From Agreia sp. Leaf210 (GTDB lineage: Bacteria > Actinomycetota > Actinomycetes > Actinomycetales > Microbacteriaceae), in assembly GCF_001421485.1 (NCBI RefSeq), contig NZ_LMKK01000002.1, forward strand, positions 186,001-250,000: DNA of 64,000 nucleotides, read 5' to 3'. Position 1 is the stretch's first letter; each line of letters opens with the position of its first letter. The notes beneath the pieces were generated by a model. It did no database searches and was not told the DNA's origin. It saw only the letters and a list, made by a program, of their open reading frames with translations. Below, piece after piece: positions 17,383 through 27,794 of this stretch. Position numbers and translations under genes: made by a program.

Positions 17383-18086
17383 CATGCACCTGCCTTCGCA
17401 GTTGCCGCGGCCTCGCGAAGCGCTGCCTCGGTGCGGAGCAGACGGGCCGGAGCCACGTCTTCGTAGGAAAGGCCACGACGTGCTGCGACGGCGCGGGGCT
17501 CCTCGAGCATCTTCAGAGCCTCGACGGTCGCGTGCACGATGTTGATCGTGTTCGACGAACCGAGCGACTTCGAGAGGACGTCGTGGATGCCGGCGCACTC
17601 GAGCACGGCGCGAACGGGACCACCTGCGATAACACCGGTACCTGCGGCCGCGGGACGAAGGAGAACGACGCCTGCGGCAGCCTCTCCCTGAACCGGGTGC
17701 GGGATGGTGTTGCCGACGCGGGGAACGCGGAAGAAGTTCTTCTTGGCTTCTTCGACGCCCTTCGAGATGGCGGTGGGAACCTCGCGTGCCTTGCCGTAGC
17801 CGACGCCGACGAGTCCGTTGCCGTCTCCGACGACGACCAGAGCGGTGAAGCTGAAGCGACGACCACCCTTGACGACCTTCGAGACACGGTTGATCGTGAC
17901 GACACGCTCGAGGAACTGGCTCTTGTCGGCGTCACGGCTGCCGCGGTCTCCGCGGTTGGGGTTGCGCTCACGGCCTCCGCGACGAGCCTCGCGGGGCTCG
18001 GTCTGGTTTGCCTCCGTCGATGCGGCGGTCTCTACCGGGGCTTCAACAGCCACAGCGTTCTCCTTAGTAGTGTTTTCGGTGCTCAC
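17382..18086 (-). CDS. rpsE: Ribosomal protein S5 (uS5)
   Basis: A protein of 234 residues with the S5 double-stranded RNA-binding part ([20 protein letters not shown]) and the C-terminal domain ([19 protein letters not shown]). It has a disordered N-terminal extension of about 55 residues rich in Glu, Ala, Arg and Gly. The GTG start overlaps the L18 stop as GTGA. It acts in decoding fidelity in the 30S subunit. Confidence 0.96.
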   Translation of the reverse strand: MSTENTTKENAVAVEAPVETAASTEANQTEPREARRGGRERNPNRGDRGSRDADKSQFLERVVTINRVSKVVKGGRRFSFTALVVVGDGNGLVGVGYGKAREVPTAISKGVEEAKKNFFRVPRVGNTIPHPVQGEAAAGVVLLRPAAAGTGVIAGGPVRAVLECAGIHDVLSKSLGSSNTINIVHATVEALKMLEEPRAVAARRGLSYEDVAPARLLRTEAALREAAATAKAGA

Positions 18087-18454
18087 AGGTTCAGCCCACC
18101 TTCACGAGCGCCCTCGGCGATAGCCGCAACGCGTCCTGCGTAACGGTTTCCGCCGCGGTCGAAGACGACTGCTTCGATGCCGGCTGACTTGGCACGCTCG
18201 GCGACGAGCTCGCCGACCTTGCGGGCCTTGGCCGTCTTGTCGCCATCGAACGAACGCATGTCGACCTCGAGGGTCGATGCCGACGCCAGGGTGTGACCCA
18301 GTGCGTCATCGACGACCTGCACGAAGACGTGACGAGCCGATCGAGACACGACGAGACGGGGGCGGAGGGCAGTGCCCTCGACCTTCTTGCGGAGACGGTC
18401 GTGCCGGCGCGAACGCGCAGCAGACTTGCTCTTTCCTCTAGTTCCGAGACCCAT
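18083..18454 (-). CDS. rplR: Ribosomal protein L18 (uL18)
   Basis: A 5S-rRNA-binding protein of 123 residues with the motif [20 protein letters not shown] and the C-terminal [12 protein letters not shown]. Its length is normal. It is 2 bases downstream of L6 and overlaps S5 by 4 bases, within the spc unit. Confidence 0.96.
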   Translation of the reverse strand: MGLGTRGKSKSAARSRRHDRLRKKVEGTALRPRLVVSRSARHVFVQVVDDALGHTLASASTLEVDMRSFDGDKTAKARKVGELVAERAKSAGIEAVVFDRGGNRYAGRVAAIAEGAREGGLNL

Positions 18455-18456
18455 GG

Positions 18457-18993
18457 TTACTTACCACTCTTTCCGGCCTTGCGGCGAACGACCTCGCCGG
18501 CGTAACGCACACCCTTGCCCTTGTAGGGCTCAGGCTTGCGCAACTTACGAATGTTTGCGGCAACCTCACCGACGGCCTGCTTGTCGATTCCGGTGACCGT
18601 GAGCTTGTTGACGCCTTCGACCGAGAAGCTGATGCCCGCGGGCGGCTCGACGGTGATGGGGTGCGAGTAGCCGAGCGCGAACTCGACGCCAGCGCCCTTG
18701 GCTGCAACGCGGTAACCGGTTCCGACGACCTCGAGGCTCTTGGAGTAGCCCTCGGTGACACCGATGATCTGGTTGGCGATCAGGGTACGGGTAAGACCGT
18801 GCAGCGAACGCGACTCGCGCTCGTCGTCGGGACGGGTGACCAGAACCTGGCCATCCTCGATCTTGACCTCGATGGGACTTGCAACGGTGAGCGCGAGCTC
18901 ACCCTTCGGTCCCTTGACGGCGACGGCCTGGCCGTCGATCTTTACTTCGACCCCCGTGGGGATCTCAATGGGAAGTCGTCCAATACGTGACAT
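18457..18993 (-). CDS. rplF: Ribosomal protein L6 (uL6)
   Basis: A protein of 178 residues, normal length, beginning [12 protein letters not shown] and ending with the L6 signature [19 protein letters not shown]. It sits near the factor-binding site of the 50S subunit. It starts 6 bases after the S8 stop. Confidence 0.97.
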   Translation of the reverse strand: MSRIGRLPIEIPTGVEVKIDGQAVAVKGPKGELALTVASPIEVKIEDGQVLVTRPDDERESRSLHGLTRTLIANQIIGVTEGYSKSLEVVGTGYRVAAKGAGVEFALGYSHPITVEPPAGISFSVEGVNKLTVTGIDKQAVGEVAANIRKLRKPEPYKGKGVRYAGEVVRRKAGKSGK

Positions 18994-18999
18994 CAGTGA

Positions 19000-19398
19000 T
19001 CACCAAACGTAGGCGAGGACTTCCCCACCTACGCCCTTCTTGGAAGCCTGGCGGTCTGTGAGCAGACCGGAGGAAGTCGAGAGGATTGCAACGCCGAGGC
19101 CGCCGAGAACCGTGGGGATCTCCGTCGACTTCGCGTAGACCCGGAGGCCCGGCTTCGACACGCGCTTGATGCCCGCAATGGAGCGTTCGCGGTTCGGTCC
19201 GAACTTCAGGGAGAGCGTCAGGGTCTTGCCGACCTCTGCGTCTTTGACGTCCCACGCCGAGATGTAACCTTCGGCTTTGAGGATGTCTGCGATGTGAGAC
19301 TTGAGCTTCGAGTGCGGCATGGACACGGTGTCGTGATATGCCGAGTTCGCGTTGCGCAGTCTGGTCAGCATGTCTGCGACCGGATCTGTCATTGTCAT
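19000..19398 (-). CDS. rpsH: Ribosomal protein S8 (uS8)
   Basis: A protein of 132 residues beginning [18 protein letters not shown]; a longer frame to 19428 has no support. The second Met (19392) is an alternative start. The C-terminal [12 protein letters not shown] segment is typical. The ribosome binding site AAAGG (19408-19412) lies inside a segment that can pair with an upstream stem-loop. In Escherichia coli S8 represses the spc operon by binding mRNA; whether that occurs here is unknown. Confidence 0.97.
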   Translation of the reverse strand: MTMTDPVADMLTRLRNANSAYHDTVSMPHSKLKSHIADILKAEGYISAWDVKDAEVGKTLTLSLKFGPNRERSIAGIKRVSKPGLRVYAKSTEIPTVLGGLGVAILSTSSGLLTDRQASKKGVGGEVLAYVW

Positions 19399-19581
19399 TG
19401 TGTGGTGCCTTTCGCCTGGTTTCGACACCCTTTACGAAGGTGCCGACCTTTGGTGGTGAACTCCGCAAAACCTGCGGAGCTTTTCGCTGCATGCGTTACG
19501 CCTGGGCCGTGAGACACGGCCCAGGCGAAACGGCAAACAACAAAGCTTATCCCACGCGGTCGGAAACCGCGCGGGACGAGA
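19399..19581 (-). other. 183-base gap in place of S14 (rpsN/rpsZ)
   Basis: No S14 frame is present between L5 and S8, where most actinobacteria carry rpsZ or rpsN. The gap is nearly the size of a 61-codon rpsZ gene. It holds three inverted repeats: 19461-19479 (7-bp stem), 19499-19527 (13-bp stem) and a CGCGGT/ACCGCG stem near 19555-19571. Confidence 0.7.
19499..19527 (-). promoter_or_regulatory. Perfect 13-bp stem-loop upstream of rpsH
   Basis: Arms 19499-19511 and 19515-19527 pair without mismatch around a 3-base loop. On the transcript its 5' arm region (19521-19530) is also complementary over 10 bases to 19410-19419, next to the rpsH ribosome binding site, giving two exclusive structures. 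Confidence 0.65.
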
Positions 19582-20172
19582 CTATGCGCGGGTGTTGTCC
19601 GCGTTACGGAACGGGAAACCGAGCGCCTTGAGCAGCGCGCGACCCTCGTCATCGTTCTTGGCGGTCGTGACGACGGTGATGTCGAAGCCACGAACGCGGT
19701 CGATCTTGTCCTGGTCGATCTCGTGGAACATCGACTGCTCGGTCAGACCGAACGTGTAGTTGCCGCGTCCGTCGAACTGCTTGTCGCTGAGACCACGGAA
19801 GTCGCGGATACGGGGAAGCGCGAGCGACAGCAGGCGGTCGAGGAACTCCCAGGCGCGGTCGCCACGAAGCGTGACGTGTGCACCGATGGGCTGGCCCTCG
19901 CGCAGCTTGAACTGAGCGATCGACTTGCGGGCGAGCGTGACCTGCGGCTTCTGGCCGGTGATCGCGGTGAGGTCCTTGACGGCCCCATCGATGATCTTGC
20001 CGTCGCGGGCGGCCTCGCCGACACCGGTGTTGACCACGATCTTCACGAGCCCGGGCACCTGGTGCACGTTCGTGAAGCCGAACTCCTCCTGGAGCTGCTT
20101 CGAGATCTCGGAGCGGTACTTCTGCTTGAGACGGGGCTGGATTTTGCCAGACACCACTGCAGTATCGGTCAT
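19582..20172 (-). CDS. rplE: Ribosomal protein L5 (uL5)
   Basis: A 5S-rRNA-binding protein of 196 residues with the motifs [33 protein letters not shown] and [10 protein letters not shown]. The ATG overlaps the L24 stop (TAATG). It is followed by the unusual hairpin-rich gap instead of S14. Confidence 0.97.
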   Translation of the reverse strand: MTDTAVVSGKIQPRLKQKYRSEISKQLQEEFGFTNVHQVPGLVKIVVNTGVGEAARDGKIIDGAVKDLTAITGQKPQVTLARKSIAQFKLREGQPIGAHVTLRGDRAWEFLDRLLSLALPRIRDFRGLSDKQFDGRGNYTFGLTEQSMFHEIDQDKIDRVRGFDITVVTTAKNDDEGRALLKALGFPFRNADNTRA

Positions 20173-20531
20173 TACAGGTCCTTACCTGACTTCTTGGCGT
20201 AACGGATGCGGACCGTCTTGGTGACGCCGTCCTTCGTTACCTCTTCGGTGCGGAAACCGACGCGGGTCGGCTTCTTGGTCTCGGGATCGACGATCGCGAC
20301 GTTCGACACGTGGATCGGGGCCTCGTGGGTCTCGATGCCGCCGGTCTTCGTGCCGCGCTGCGTCTGTCCGACGCGGACGTGCTTCGTGATGAAGTTCACG
20401 CCCTCGACGACGACGCGGTTCTTCTCGACGAGTACCTCGAGAACGCGACCCTGCTTGCCGCGGTCTCCGCCGCGGGCCTGGGTCGCGCCCGTGATGACCT
20501 GAACCAGGTCACCCTTCTTGATGTTTGCCAT
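20172..20531 (-). CDS. rplX: Ribosomal protein L24 (uL24)
   Basis: A protein of 119 residues with the KOW motif [25 protein letters not shown] at the start, and [13 protein letters not shown] later. It helps to start 50S assembly. It begins 3 bases after the L14 stop. Confidence 0.97.
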   Translation of the reverse strand: MANIKKGDLVQVITGATQARGGDRGKQGRVLEVLVEKNRVVVEGVNFITKHVRVGQTQRGTKTGGIETHEAPIHVSNVAIVDPETKKPTRVGFRTEEVTKDGVTKTVRIRYAKKSGKDL

Positions 20532-20534
20532 GAC

Positions 20535-20903
20535 TTAGATAACCTCCGGTGCCAGCGAGATGATCTTCATGAACTTCTTGTCGCGAAGCTCGCGGCCGAC
20601 GGGGCCGAAGATACGGGTACCACGGGGGTCACCGTCGGTCTTCAAGATCACTGCGGCGTTCTCGTCGAACTTGATGTACGAACCGTCGGGACGACGGGTC
20701 TGCTTCTTCACGCGAACGATGACGGCCTTGACCACATCGCCCTTCTTGACGTTTCCGCCGGGGATCGCGTCTTTGACGGTGGCGACGATGACGTCACCGA
20801 GACCGGCGTACCGGCGGCCTGAGCCACCGAGAACGCGGATCGTGAGGAGCTCCTTGGCGCCGGTGTTATCGGCGACCTTGACTCTGGATTCCTGCTGCAG
20901 CAT
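20535..20903 (-). CDS. rplN: Ribosomal protein L14 (uL14)
   Basis: A protein of 122 residues, exactly the usual length, beginning [18 protein letters not shown] and containing the [11 protein letters not shown] signature. It forms bridges to the 30S subunit and is the first gene of the spc part. It lies 35 bases after rpsQ. Confidence 0.97.
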   Translation of the reverse strand: MLQQESRVKVADNTGAKELLTIRVLGGSGRRYAGLGDVIVATVKDAIPGGNVKKGDVVKAVIVRVKKQTRRPDGSYIKFDENAAVILKTDGDPRGTRIFGPVGRELRDKKFMKIISLAPEVI

Positions 20904-20938
20904 TTTCTACTCTTCCTTAGGCGAAGTAAGCGCGAGGC

Positions 20939-21244
20939 CTACTTGGCCTTCTCGAGGATCTCGACCAGGCGCCAGCGCTTGGTGGCGCTGAGGGGACGGG
21001 TCTCGCTGATGAGGACGAGGTCGCCGATGCCGGCGGAGTTCGCCTCGTCGTGGACCTTGACCTTGGACGTGCGGCGGATGACCTTGCCGTACAGGGGGTG
21101 CTTCACGCGGTCTTCGACCTCGACGACGATGGTCTTCTCCATCTTGTCGCTCGTGACGTATCCACGACGTGACTTGCGGTAGCCGCGAACGACTGCCTTG
21201 GTCTCGTCGGCCGGCGTTGCAGCCGCCTCGTTAACCTTTGCCAT
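20939..21244 (-). CDS. rpsQ: Ribosomal protein S17 (uS17)
   Basis: A 16S-rRNA-binding protein of 101 residues. The core ([31 protein letters not shown]) is preceded by a short extension of about 18 residues. The ATG overlaps the L29 stop by one base. Confidence 0.97.
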   Translation of the reverse strand: MAKVNEAAATPADETKAVVRGYRKSRRGYVTSDKMEKTIVVEVEDRVKHPLYGKVIRRTSKVKVHDEANSAGIGDLVLISETRPLSATKRWRLVEILEKAK

Positions 21245-21573
21245 TACTTGGCCTCCTCAGCCTCAGCGGCCGGGGCGTCCGCCGGAGCGGCCGCATCCTT
21301 CTTGGCCTTGCTTTTCTTTTCTGCCTTGGGAGCCACGGCAACCGGAGCGGGCGTGGCACGGATGCCCAGCTCACGCTCACGGATGATCGTGTAGATGCGC
21401 GAGATGTCGCGCTTCACGGCGCGCAGGCGTCCGTGGCTCTCGAGCTGGCCGGTAGCCGACTGGAAGCGAAGGTTGAACAGCTCTTCCTTCGCCTTCCGCA
21501 GCTCTTCGACCAGGCGGGCGTCTTCGAATGTGTCGAGCTCGACAGGGGCGAGCTCCTTGGAACCGATCGCCAT
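21244..21573 (-). CDS. rpmC: Ribosomal protein L29 (uL29) with C-terminal tail
   Basis: A protein of 109 residues; typical L29 has 60-75. Residues 1-72 are the normal two-helix core ([20 protein letters not shown]). Residues 73-109 form a Lys/Ala/Pro/Glu tail ([14 protein letters not shown]), similar in composition to the L15 tail. The start at 21573 (ATG) overlaps the L16 stop. A longer open frame upstream overlaps L16 and is rejected. Confidence 0.96.
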   Translation of the reverse strand: MAIGSKELAPVELDTFEDARLVEELRKAKEELFNLRFQSATGQLESHGRLRAVKRDISRIYTIIRERELGIRATPAPVAVAPKAEKKSKAKKDAAAPADAPAAEAEEAK

Positions 21574-21992
21574 TATGCGTCGCCCTCCTCGCGCTTGATG
21601 ATGCGTGCCTTGAGTGGCAGCTTGTGGATGGCCCGGGTGAGGGCTTCGCGTGCGATCGTGTCGCTGACGCCGCTGAGCTCGAAGAGCACGCGACCCGGCT
21701 TGACGTTCGCAATCCACCACTCGGGTGAACCCTTACCGGAACCCATGCGGGTTTCGGCGGGCTTCTTGGTGAGCGGGCGGTCGGGGTAGATGTTGATCCA
21801 CACCTTTCCGCCGCGCTTGATGTGACGCGTCATGGCGATACGAGCGGACTCGATCTGGCGGTTCGTCACATATGCAGGAGTAAGGGCCTGGATGCCGTAC
21901 TCGCCGAAGCTCACCGTCGTGCCGCCGGTGGCGTGGCCACTGCGTCCGGGGTGGTGCTGCTTACGGTGCTTGACTCTGCGTGGAATCAACAT
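21573..21992 (-). CDS. rplP: Ribosomal protein L16 (uL16)
   Basis: A protein of 139 residues, usual length, beginning [19 protein letters not shown] and carrying the signatures [16 protein letters not shown] and [15 protein letters not shown]. It contacts tRNA near the peptidyl-transferase centre. It starts 2 bases after rpsC. Confidence 0.98.
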   Translation of the reverse strand: MLIPRRVKHRKQHHPGRSGHATGGTTVSFGEYGIQALTPAYVTNRQIESARIAMTRHIKRGGKVWINIYPDRPLTKKPAETRMGSGKGSPEWWIANVKPGRVLFELSGVSDTIAREALTRAIHKLPLKARIIKREEGDA

Positions 21993-21994
21993 GG

Positions 21995-22804
21995 TTATGC
22001 CTCAACTCCTGCTGCAACGGGAGCCTCTGCCTTGGGGGCGGAGGCGCCAGCGCCTGAATTCGTGCCGGCAGCTCCACGACGGGGACGGTCGCCATCGCGG
22101 CGGTCGTCACGACGGTCGGGGCGCGTCGACTTCTGGTTGGCCTGCTCGCGGGCAAGCTCCTTGTTGGTGATGTCACCCTTGTAGATCCAGACCTTCACGC
22201 CGATGCGGCCGAAGGTGGTCTTGGCCTCGTAGAAGCCGTAATCGATGTTCGCGCGAAGCGTGTGCAGCGGCACGCGACCCTCGCGGTAGAACTCCGAACG
22301 GCTCATCTCGGCGCCGCCGAGACGGCCGGAGACCTGGATACGAACACCCTTGACCGACGCGGTGCGCTGAGCGCCCTGCATTCCCTTGCGCATGGCACGG
22401 CGGAACGCGACGCGAGCGGTGAGCTGCTCCGCGATTCCCTGGGCCACGAGCTGGGCTTCGGCCTCGGGGTTCTTGACCTCGAGGATGTTGAGCTGGATCT
22501 GCTTGCCCGTGAGCTTCTCGAGGTCGGTGCGGATGCGCTCGGCCTCGGCGCCACGACGACCGATCACGATGCCCGGACGGGCGGTGTGAATGTCGACGCG
22601 AACGCGGTCACGGGTGCGCTCGATCTCGATGCGGGCGACGCCGGCACGGTCGAGCGAGGTGCTGAGCAGCCTGCGGATCTTGACGTCTTCTGCCACGAAG
22701 TCCGCGTAGCGCTGTCCCGGCTTCGTCGAGTCGGAGAACCAACGCGACACGTGGTCGGTGGTGATACCGAGACGGAAGCCGTACGGGTTAACTTTCTGTC
22801 CCAT
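21995..22804 (-). CDS. rpsC: Ribosomal protein S3 (uS3)
   Basis: A protein of 269 residues, somewhat long. The KH domain ([15 protein letters not shown]) and the C-terminal signature KGCMQ-like segment ([20 protein letters not shown]) are intact. About 50 C-terminal residues are a low-complexity Arg/Asp then Ala/Gly tail. The ATG overlaps the L22 stop. Confidence 0.97.
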   Translation of the reverse strand: MGQKVNPYGFRLGITTDHVSRWFSDSTKPGQRYADFVAEDVKIRRLLSTSLDRAGVARIEIERTRDRVRVDIHTARPGIVIGRRGAEAERIRTDLEKLTGKQIQLNILEVKNPEAEAQLVAQGIAEQLTARVAFRRAMRKGMQGAQRTASVKGVRIQVSGRLGGAEMSRSEFYREGRVPLHTLRANIDYGFYEAKTTFGRIGVKVWIYKGDITNKELAREQANQKSTRPDRRDDRRDGDRPRRGAAGTNSGAGASAPKAEAPVAAGVEA

Positions 22805-23199
22805 TACTTCTTACCTGCCTTCTTCGTGGACGGTGCCACTGCTGCCTCGTCGGGCGTGTTCAGCACGACCGTGATGTGGCTCGTGCGCTTCAGAATCTGG
22901 AACGCGCGACCCTGTGCACGGGGCTGGAAACGCTTGAGGGTGGTTCCCTCATCGACGAACGCAGCCGAGACGAACAGGTCCTGCTCGTCGAGGTAGCTGT
23001 TCGACGCGTCGGCCTTGACCCGAGCGTTCGCCATGGCGGACGCGACGAGCTTGTAGACCGGGTCGGACGCACCCTGCGGGGCGAACTTCAGGATCGCCAG
23101 AGCTTCGACTGCCTGCTTGCCGCGGATCATGTTGACGACGCGACGAGCCTTCATGGGGGTGACGCGGATGTGTCGCACACGTGCGATTGACTCCACCAT
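22804..23199 (-). CDS. rplV: Ribosomal protein L22 (uL22)
   Basis: A protein of 131 residues with the core [20 protein letters not shown] and the tunnel-loop [20 protein letters not shown] short Lys-rich C-terminal tail is present. It begins 24 bases after rpsS. Confidence 0.97.
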   Translation of the reverse strand: MVESIARVRHIRVTPMKARRVVNMIRGKQAVEALAILKFAPQGASDPVYKLVASAMANARVKADASNSYLDEQDLFVSAAFVDEGTTLKRFQPRAQGRAFQILKRTSHITVVLNTPDEAAVAPSTKKAGKK

Positions 23200-23223
23200 T
23201 TCTCTCCTCCTTTCGCCACCGCG

Positions 23224-23505
23224 TTAGCGGCGACGGCCCTTCTTGTCGTCCTTCACGTGACCACGGAAGGTGCGGGTGGGAGCAAACTCGCCGAGTTTGT
23301 GCCCAACCATGGTTTCGGTGACGAACACCGGGATGTGCTTACGACCGTCGTGGACGGCGATCGTGTGGCCGAGGAACGCGGGGATGATCATCGATCGGCG
23401 CGACCAGGTCTTGATGACGTTCTTGGAACCGGCTTCGTTCTGAGTGACAACCTTGCGATACAGGTGGTCGTCAACGAAGGGGCCCTTCTTGAGACTGCGT
23501 GGCAT
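23224..23505 (-). CDS. rpsS: Ribosomal protein S19 (uS19)
   Basis: A protein of 93 residues, exactly the usual length, [15 protein letters not shown] at the start and [16 protein letters not shown] near the end. It lies 12 bases after rplB. Confidence 0.98.
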   Translation of the reverse strand: MPRSLKKGPFVDDHLYRKVVTQNEAGSKNVIKTWSRRSMIIPAFLGHTIAVHDGRKHIPVFVTETMVGHKLGEFAPTRTFRGHVKDDKKGRRR

Positions 23506-23517
23506 CTTCTACAACTC

Positions 23518-24357
<840 letters not shown>

Positions 24358-24375
24358 TTCTATATCCCTCTGGCC

Positions 24376-24681
24376 CTAGCCGACAGCGGTGAAGATGTCG
24401 ATGGTGCCGGACTTGAGCGTGACGATGGCGCGCTTGGTGTCTTTGCGCTTGCCGATGCCGAACTTGGTGCGACGGGTCTTGCCGACACGGTTGAGCGTGT
24501 TGATCGACGCGACCTCGACCTTGAAGATCTTCTCGATAGCGAGCTTGATCTCGGTCTTGTTCGAACGGGGGTCGACGATGAACGTGTACTTGCCCTCGTC
24601 GATCAGGCCGTAGCTCTTCTCGGAGACGACCGGCGACAGGATGATGTCGCGCGGATCCTTGTTGAATGCAGCGTTGCTCAT
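24376..24681 (-). CDS. rplW: Ribosomal protein L23 (uL23)
   Basis: A protein of 101 residues at the exit of the peptide tunnel. Signatures: [21 protein letters not shown] and [16 protein letters not shown]-like segment. It starts 2 bases after the L4 stop. Confidence 0.97.
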   Translation of the reverse strand: MSNAAFNKDPRDIILSPVVSEKSYGLIDEGKYTFIVDPRSNKTEIKLAIEKIFKVEVASINTLNRVGKTRRTKFGIGKRKDTKRAIVTLKSGTIDIFTAVG

Positions 24682-24683
24682 GT

Positions 24684-25346
24684 CTAGACCTCTTCCTGAG
24701 CAGTGTTCTTCGACTTGGCTGCGACGAACGCGTCGAACGAAGCCTTGGTGAAGATGATGTCGTCGGAGACGAGCACGTCGTATGCGTTCAGCTGGTCGGC
24801 CGGCAGCACGTGCACGGTCGGGAGGTTGCGAACGCTCTTCAAGCTCAGAACATCGTCGCGCTCGAGCACGATCAGAACGTGCTTCGAGGTCGCGACCTGG
24901 CTGAGCAGCTCGAGAACACCCTTGGTCGAGGGCACATCGCCCTGAGCAAGCGACTCGACGACGTGAACGCGTCCACCGCGTGCGCGGTCGGACAGCGAAC
25001 CGAGCAGAGCTGCGGCGATCATCTTCTTGGGGGTGCGCTGGTCGTAGCTGCGCGGGGTCGGTCCGTGGACGATGCCACCACCGGTCATCTGAGGAGCGCG
25101 GATCGAGCCCTGACGAGCGCGACCGGTTCCCTTCTGCTTGAACGGCTTGCGACCGGCACCGGAAACCTCACCACGACGCTTGGTCTTGTGAGTTCCCTGG
25201 CGGGCGGCGGCGAGCTGAGCGACGACGACCTGGTGGATGAGCGGGACATTGGTCTGGACGTCGAACAGCTCGGCGGGAAGGTCGACGGTGCCGGCCTTCT
25301 TGCCCGTGACGTCGACGACGTCAACCGTGGTAGTTGCGGTAGCCAT
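24684..25346 (-). CDS. rplD: Ribosomal protein L4 (uL4)
   Basis: A protein of 220 residues with the tunnel loop motif [19 protein letters not shown] and the C-terminal Rossmann-like part. In Escherichia coli L4 represses the S10 operon through the leader; a long leader also exists here (26348-26661) but no homologous structure was recognised. It starts 3 bases after the L3 stop. Confidence 0.97.
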   Translation of the reverse strand: MATATTTVDVVDVTGKKAGTVDLPAELFDVQTNVPLIHQVVVAQLAAARQGTHKTKRRGEVSGAGRKPFKQKGTGRARQGSIRAPQMTGGGIVHGPTPRSYDQRTPKKMIAAALLGSLSDRARGGRVHVVESLAQGDVPSTKGVLELLSQVATSKHVLIVLERDDVLSLKSVRNLPTVHVLPADQLNAYDVLVSDDIIFTKASFDAFVAAKSKNTAQEEV

Positions 25347-25349
25347 GAA

Positions 25350-26021
25350 CTAGGCCCCCTTCACTGCGGTACGAACGAAAACGAGACGGCCACGCGCTCC
25401 GGGAACGGCACCCTTGATGAGGATGACGTTCTTCTCGGCGTCGATGGAGTGCACGGCGAGGTTGAGCACGGTGACGCGCTCTCCACCCATGCGACCAGCC
25501 ATCCGCATGCCCTTGAAGACACGCGACGGGGTCGAGGATGCGCCGATGGAGCCGGGCTTGCGGTGGTTGCGGTGCGCACCGTGCGAGGCGTTGTCGCCTC
25601 GGAAGTTGTGACGCTTCATGACACCGGCGAAACCCTTGCCCTTGGAAGTGCCGACGACGTCGACCTTCTTGCCGGCTTCGAAGACTGCGTCGACGGTGAG
25701 CTCCTGGCCCACCGTGTAGTCAGCCGCGTCGGCGGTGCGGATCTCGGTGATGTGACGACGGGGCGTGACACCGGCGGCGTCGAAGTGACCCGTGGCAGGC
25801 TTGTTCACCTTGCGGGGGTCGATCTGGCCCGCGGCGATCTGAACGGCCACGTAGCCGTCGCGCTCGACGGTGCGGATCTGAGTGACCACGTTCGGCGTGA
25901 TCTCGACGACCGTGACGGGGATGAGACGGTTGTTCTCGTCCCAGACCTGGGTCATGCCGAGCTTCTTGCCGAGGAGACCCTTGCTGGTCTTGGTGGCGGC
26001 TGCTTGTGTAGGCGTAGACAT
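25350..26021 (-). CDS. rplC: Ribosomal protein L3 (uL3)
   Basis: A protein of 223 residues with the signature region [20 protein letters not shown] followed by RKPGSIG. The start codon at 26021 lies 17 bases after the rpsJ stop. L3 reaches the peptidyl-transferase centre through its central loop. Confidence 0.97.
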   Translation of the reverse strand: MSTPTQAAATKTSKGLLGKKLGMTQVWDENNRLIPVTVVEITPNVVTQIRTVERDGYVAVQIAAGQIDPRKVNKPATGHFDAAGVTPRRHITEIRTADAADYTVGQELTVDAVFEAGKKVDVVGTSKGKGFAGVMKRHNFRGDNASHGAHRNHRKPGSIGASSTPSRVFKGMRMAGRMGGERVTVLNLAVHSIDAEKNVILIKGAVPGARGRLVFVRTAVKGA

Positions 26022-26038
26022 AGTGTTCAGTCCCCCGC

Positions 26039-26347
26039 TTAGAGCTTGATCTCGATGTTGACGTCAGCCGGCAGGTCGAGACGCATGAGCGAGTCGACGG
26101 CCTTGGGCGTGGGATCGATGATGTCGATCAGACGCTTGTGCGTGCGCATTTCGAAGTGCTCGCGGCTGTCCTTGTACTTGTGGGGCGAACGGATCACTGC
26201 GATCACGTTCTTCTCGGTCGGCAGCGGCACCGGACCGACGACGGTTGCACCCGCGCGGGTCACCGTGTCGACGATCTTGCGCGCCGAGGAGTCGATGACC
26301 TCGTGGTCGTACGACTTAAGTCGAATGCGGATCTTCTGTCCCGCCAT
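26039..26347 (-). CDS. rpsJ: Ribosomal protein S10 (uS10)
   Basis: A protein of 102 residues, usual length, beginning [19 protein letters not shown]. It also serves as NusE in antitermination complexes. It is the first gene of the S10-spc cluster, with a GAGAGTGAG-like purine stretch upstream and a leader of about 310 bases. Confidence 0.98.
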   Translation of the reverse strand: MAGQKIRIRLKSYDHEVIDSSARKIVDTVTRAGATVVGPVPLPTEKNVIAVIRSPHKYKDSREHFEMRTHKRLIDIIDPTPKAVDSLMRLDLPADVNIEIKL

Positions 26348-26667
26348 GTGTGACTCACTCTCTTGTCTTGCGTCTTACCGCCTGTGGGCAGCATTGGACG
26401 CGCTTGCTTGCCCGGGCCTTCCAGCCCGTGCTCGATACGCCCGCAGTCGGTCGCACCACTGTTCTTCTGTCAATGTCCTCTCGGACTCAACCCGTCTCGC
26501 CTCGCGCGCAGGACATGCCTGAACACCGAAGAAATAGGATTGAAGTGTGTTCTGCTGCCCGCGGCCCAGCTCTCAACCTCGGATCACGGGGACCCAGTGG
26601 GCTAGCTGTGCACTGCCTGGCAGTGATTCCGCGCACGCGAGGTGACACGAAAATGTTGAACTAGACG

Positions 26668-26697
26668 AGTTTGCCACACCCGAGGGGCATCGTGCAA
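26668..26697 (-). promoter_or_regulatory. Candidate promoter of the S10-spc operon
   Basis: On the minus strand TTGCAC (26697-26692) and CAAACT (26673-26668) are separated by 18 bases. The -35 is good (four of six); the -10 is weak. It is the best candidate in the leader region. Confidence 0.4.
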
Positions 26698-26716
26698 CCC
26701 GGGCGTGTCGCGTTGG

Positions 26717-26745
26717 GCGTGTCGCGCCGTTCCCCGGAGACACGC
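26717..26745 (-). terminator. Candidate terminator after topIB
   Basis: Arms GCGTGTC (26717-26723) and GACACGC (26739-26745) flank a 15-base loop about 10 bases after the topIB stop. There is no U tract, and the second unit of the 12-bp tandem repeat allows an alternative pairing. Confidence 0.4.
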
Positions 26746-26755
26746 GGCGAAACGG

Positions 26756-27730
26756 TCATTCGAAGAGGAGTGCTCTCAGTTCCGATTCCGCCGACCCCAG
26801 TCGGCGGGGGTCGATCGTCGTTCCCTCGATGTAGTGATCGACGACCCTCGGGTCGACGTAGCTCTTTTTCGCGATGGATGGCGTGTTCCCGAGCACCTCG
26901 GCCGCGTCGCGCATCGCCTGAACGAGTGCCCTCGTCCGCGCCGTGCTGCGCTGTTCCGGTCCGTGCTTGGCGAGGCTGATCGCAGCCGCCACGGTGCCGT
27001 GAAGAGTACGGAAATCCTTTGCCGTGAACTTCCCTCCGGTCTTCTGTCTCACGTAGTCGTTGATCTCGTCCGCAGCGATCGGATGCCAGTTGCCGGCTCC
27101 CGCACGCCAGGCCAGCAGTCGCGCACGCGGGCCCCGATGCTTCAGCGCCCTGACGACCGCTGCGAGATCGCTATCGGTGATGTCGCTCTCCCAAGCCTGC
27201 CCGCTTTTCGCGGGGAAGGCGAGATGCACGGTGTCTCCGCTGACTCGGGCGTGCGCACCCAGAAGAGTCGACAGCCCGTGGCTGCCATTCGACTCGGCGT
27301 ATCGCTCGCTGCCGACGCGTAATGATCCGGTGTCGAGCATGCGGAAAGCCGCGGCCAGCGCCCGCTCCTTCGTGGGCTCGCCGCTCCGAAGGTCGATGGT
27401 GACGGCCCGCCGAGCGGAAGGCAGCGACTCGGCCAGGGCGAGGGCACGGTCGAATTTGATGCGGTCTTTCTGTTCGCGCCACGTCGGGTGGTAGATGTAC
27501 TGACGCCGACCCGCAGTGTCGATTCCCGTGGCCTGGATGTGGCCGTTCGCGTAGGGGGCGATCCAGACGTCGGTCCAGGCGGGCGGTATAGCGAGTTTCT
27601 CGATGCGCTCTCTCAACTCCGTGTCCGCCACGACCGTGCCGTCGTGGTTGCGGTACGAGAATCCCCGTCCAGCACGAACTCTGTGCAGGCCCGCGCCCGC
27701 CGAGTTGCTTCGCCTCAGCCTCACCATCAC
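26756..27730 (-). CDS. DNA topoisomerase IB (poxvirus-like)
   Basis: A protein of 324 residues of the bacterial type IB group, which relaxes supercoils by nicking one strand through a 3'-phosphotyrosine. N-terminal domain: FSYRNHDGTVV and ERIEKLAIPPAWTDVWI. Catalytic domain: Arg in LRVGSERYAE, Lys-Arg region KDFRTLHGT, and the nucleophile Tyr in SIAKKSYVDPRVVD. All expected residues are present. The first codon is GTG and the second ATG (27727); either could start translation. It stands alone between the S10 leader and the MT0933-like gene. It is a non-essential accessory topoisomerase in known bacteria. Confidence 0.93.
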   Translation of the reverse strand: MMVRLRRSNSAGAGLHRVRAGRGFSYRNHDGTVVADTELRERIEKLAIPPAWTDVWIAPYANGHIQATGIDTAGRRQYIYHPTWREQKDRIKFDRALALAESLPSARRAVTIDLRSGEPTKERALAAAFRMLDTGSLRVGSERYAESNGSHGLSTLLGAHARVSGDTVHLAFPAKSGQAWESDITDSDLAAVVRALKHRGPRARLLAWRAGAGNWHPIAADEINDYVRQKTGGKFTAKDFRTLHGTVAAAISLAKHGPEQRSTARTRALVQAMRDAAEVLGNTPSIAKKSYVDPRVVDHYIEGTTIDPRRLGSAESELRALLFE

Positions 27731-27794
27731 CCCATTGTGAATCCCCCGGGGCCGGCCACACGCATCCGGCCCCGGGGCTTGACAGACGAGGCGC

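Larger units (their letters stand above)
26348..26755 (-). other. 408-base region between topIB and rpsJ (leader)
   Basis: No gene is seen. Going down the transcript it holds a topIB terminator candidate (26717-26745), a 12-bp tandem repeat (26701-26712 and 26715-26726), a promoter candidate (26668-26697), a perfect 15-base palindrome (26611-26625) and a leader of about 310 bases. Confidence 0.6.

Noticed and set aside
21244-21720. Longer form of L29 starting at 21720
   Set aside because: The extra part overlaps L16 by 150 bases and is not like L29. The ATG at 21573, overlapping the L16 stop, is the natural start.
26468-26473. Perfect TTGACA on the minus strand in the S10 leader
   Set aside because: No -10-like hexamer is found 16-19 bases downstream, so I did not call a promoter there.
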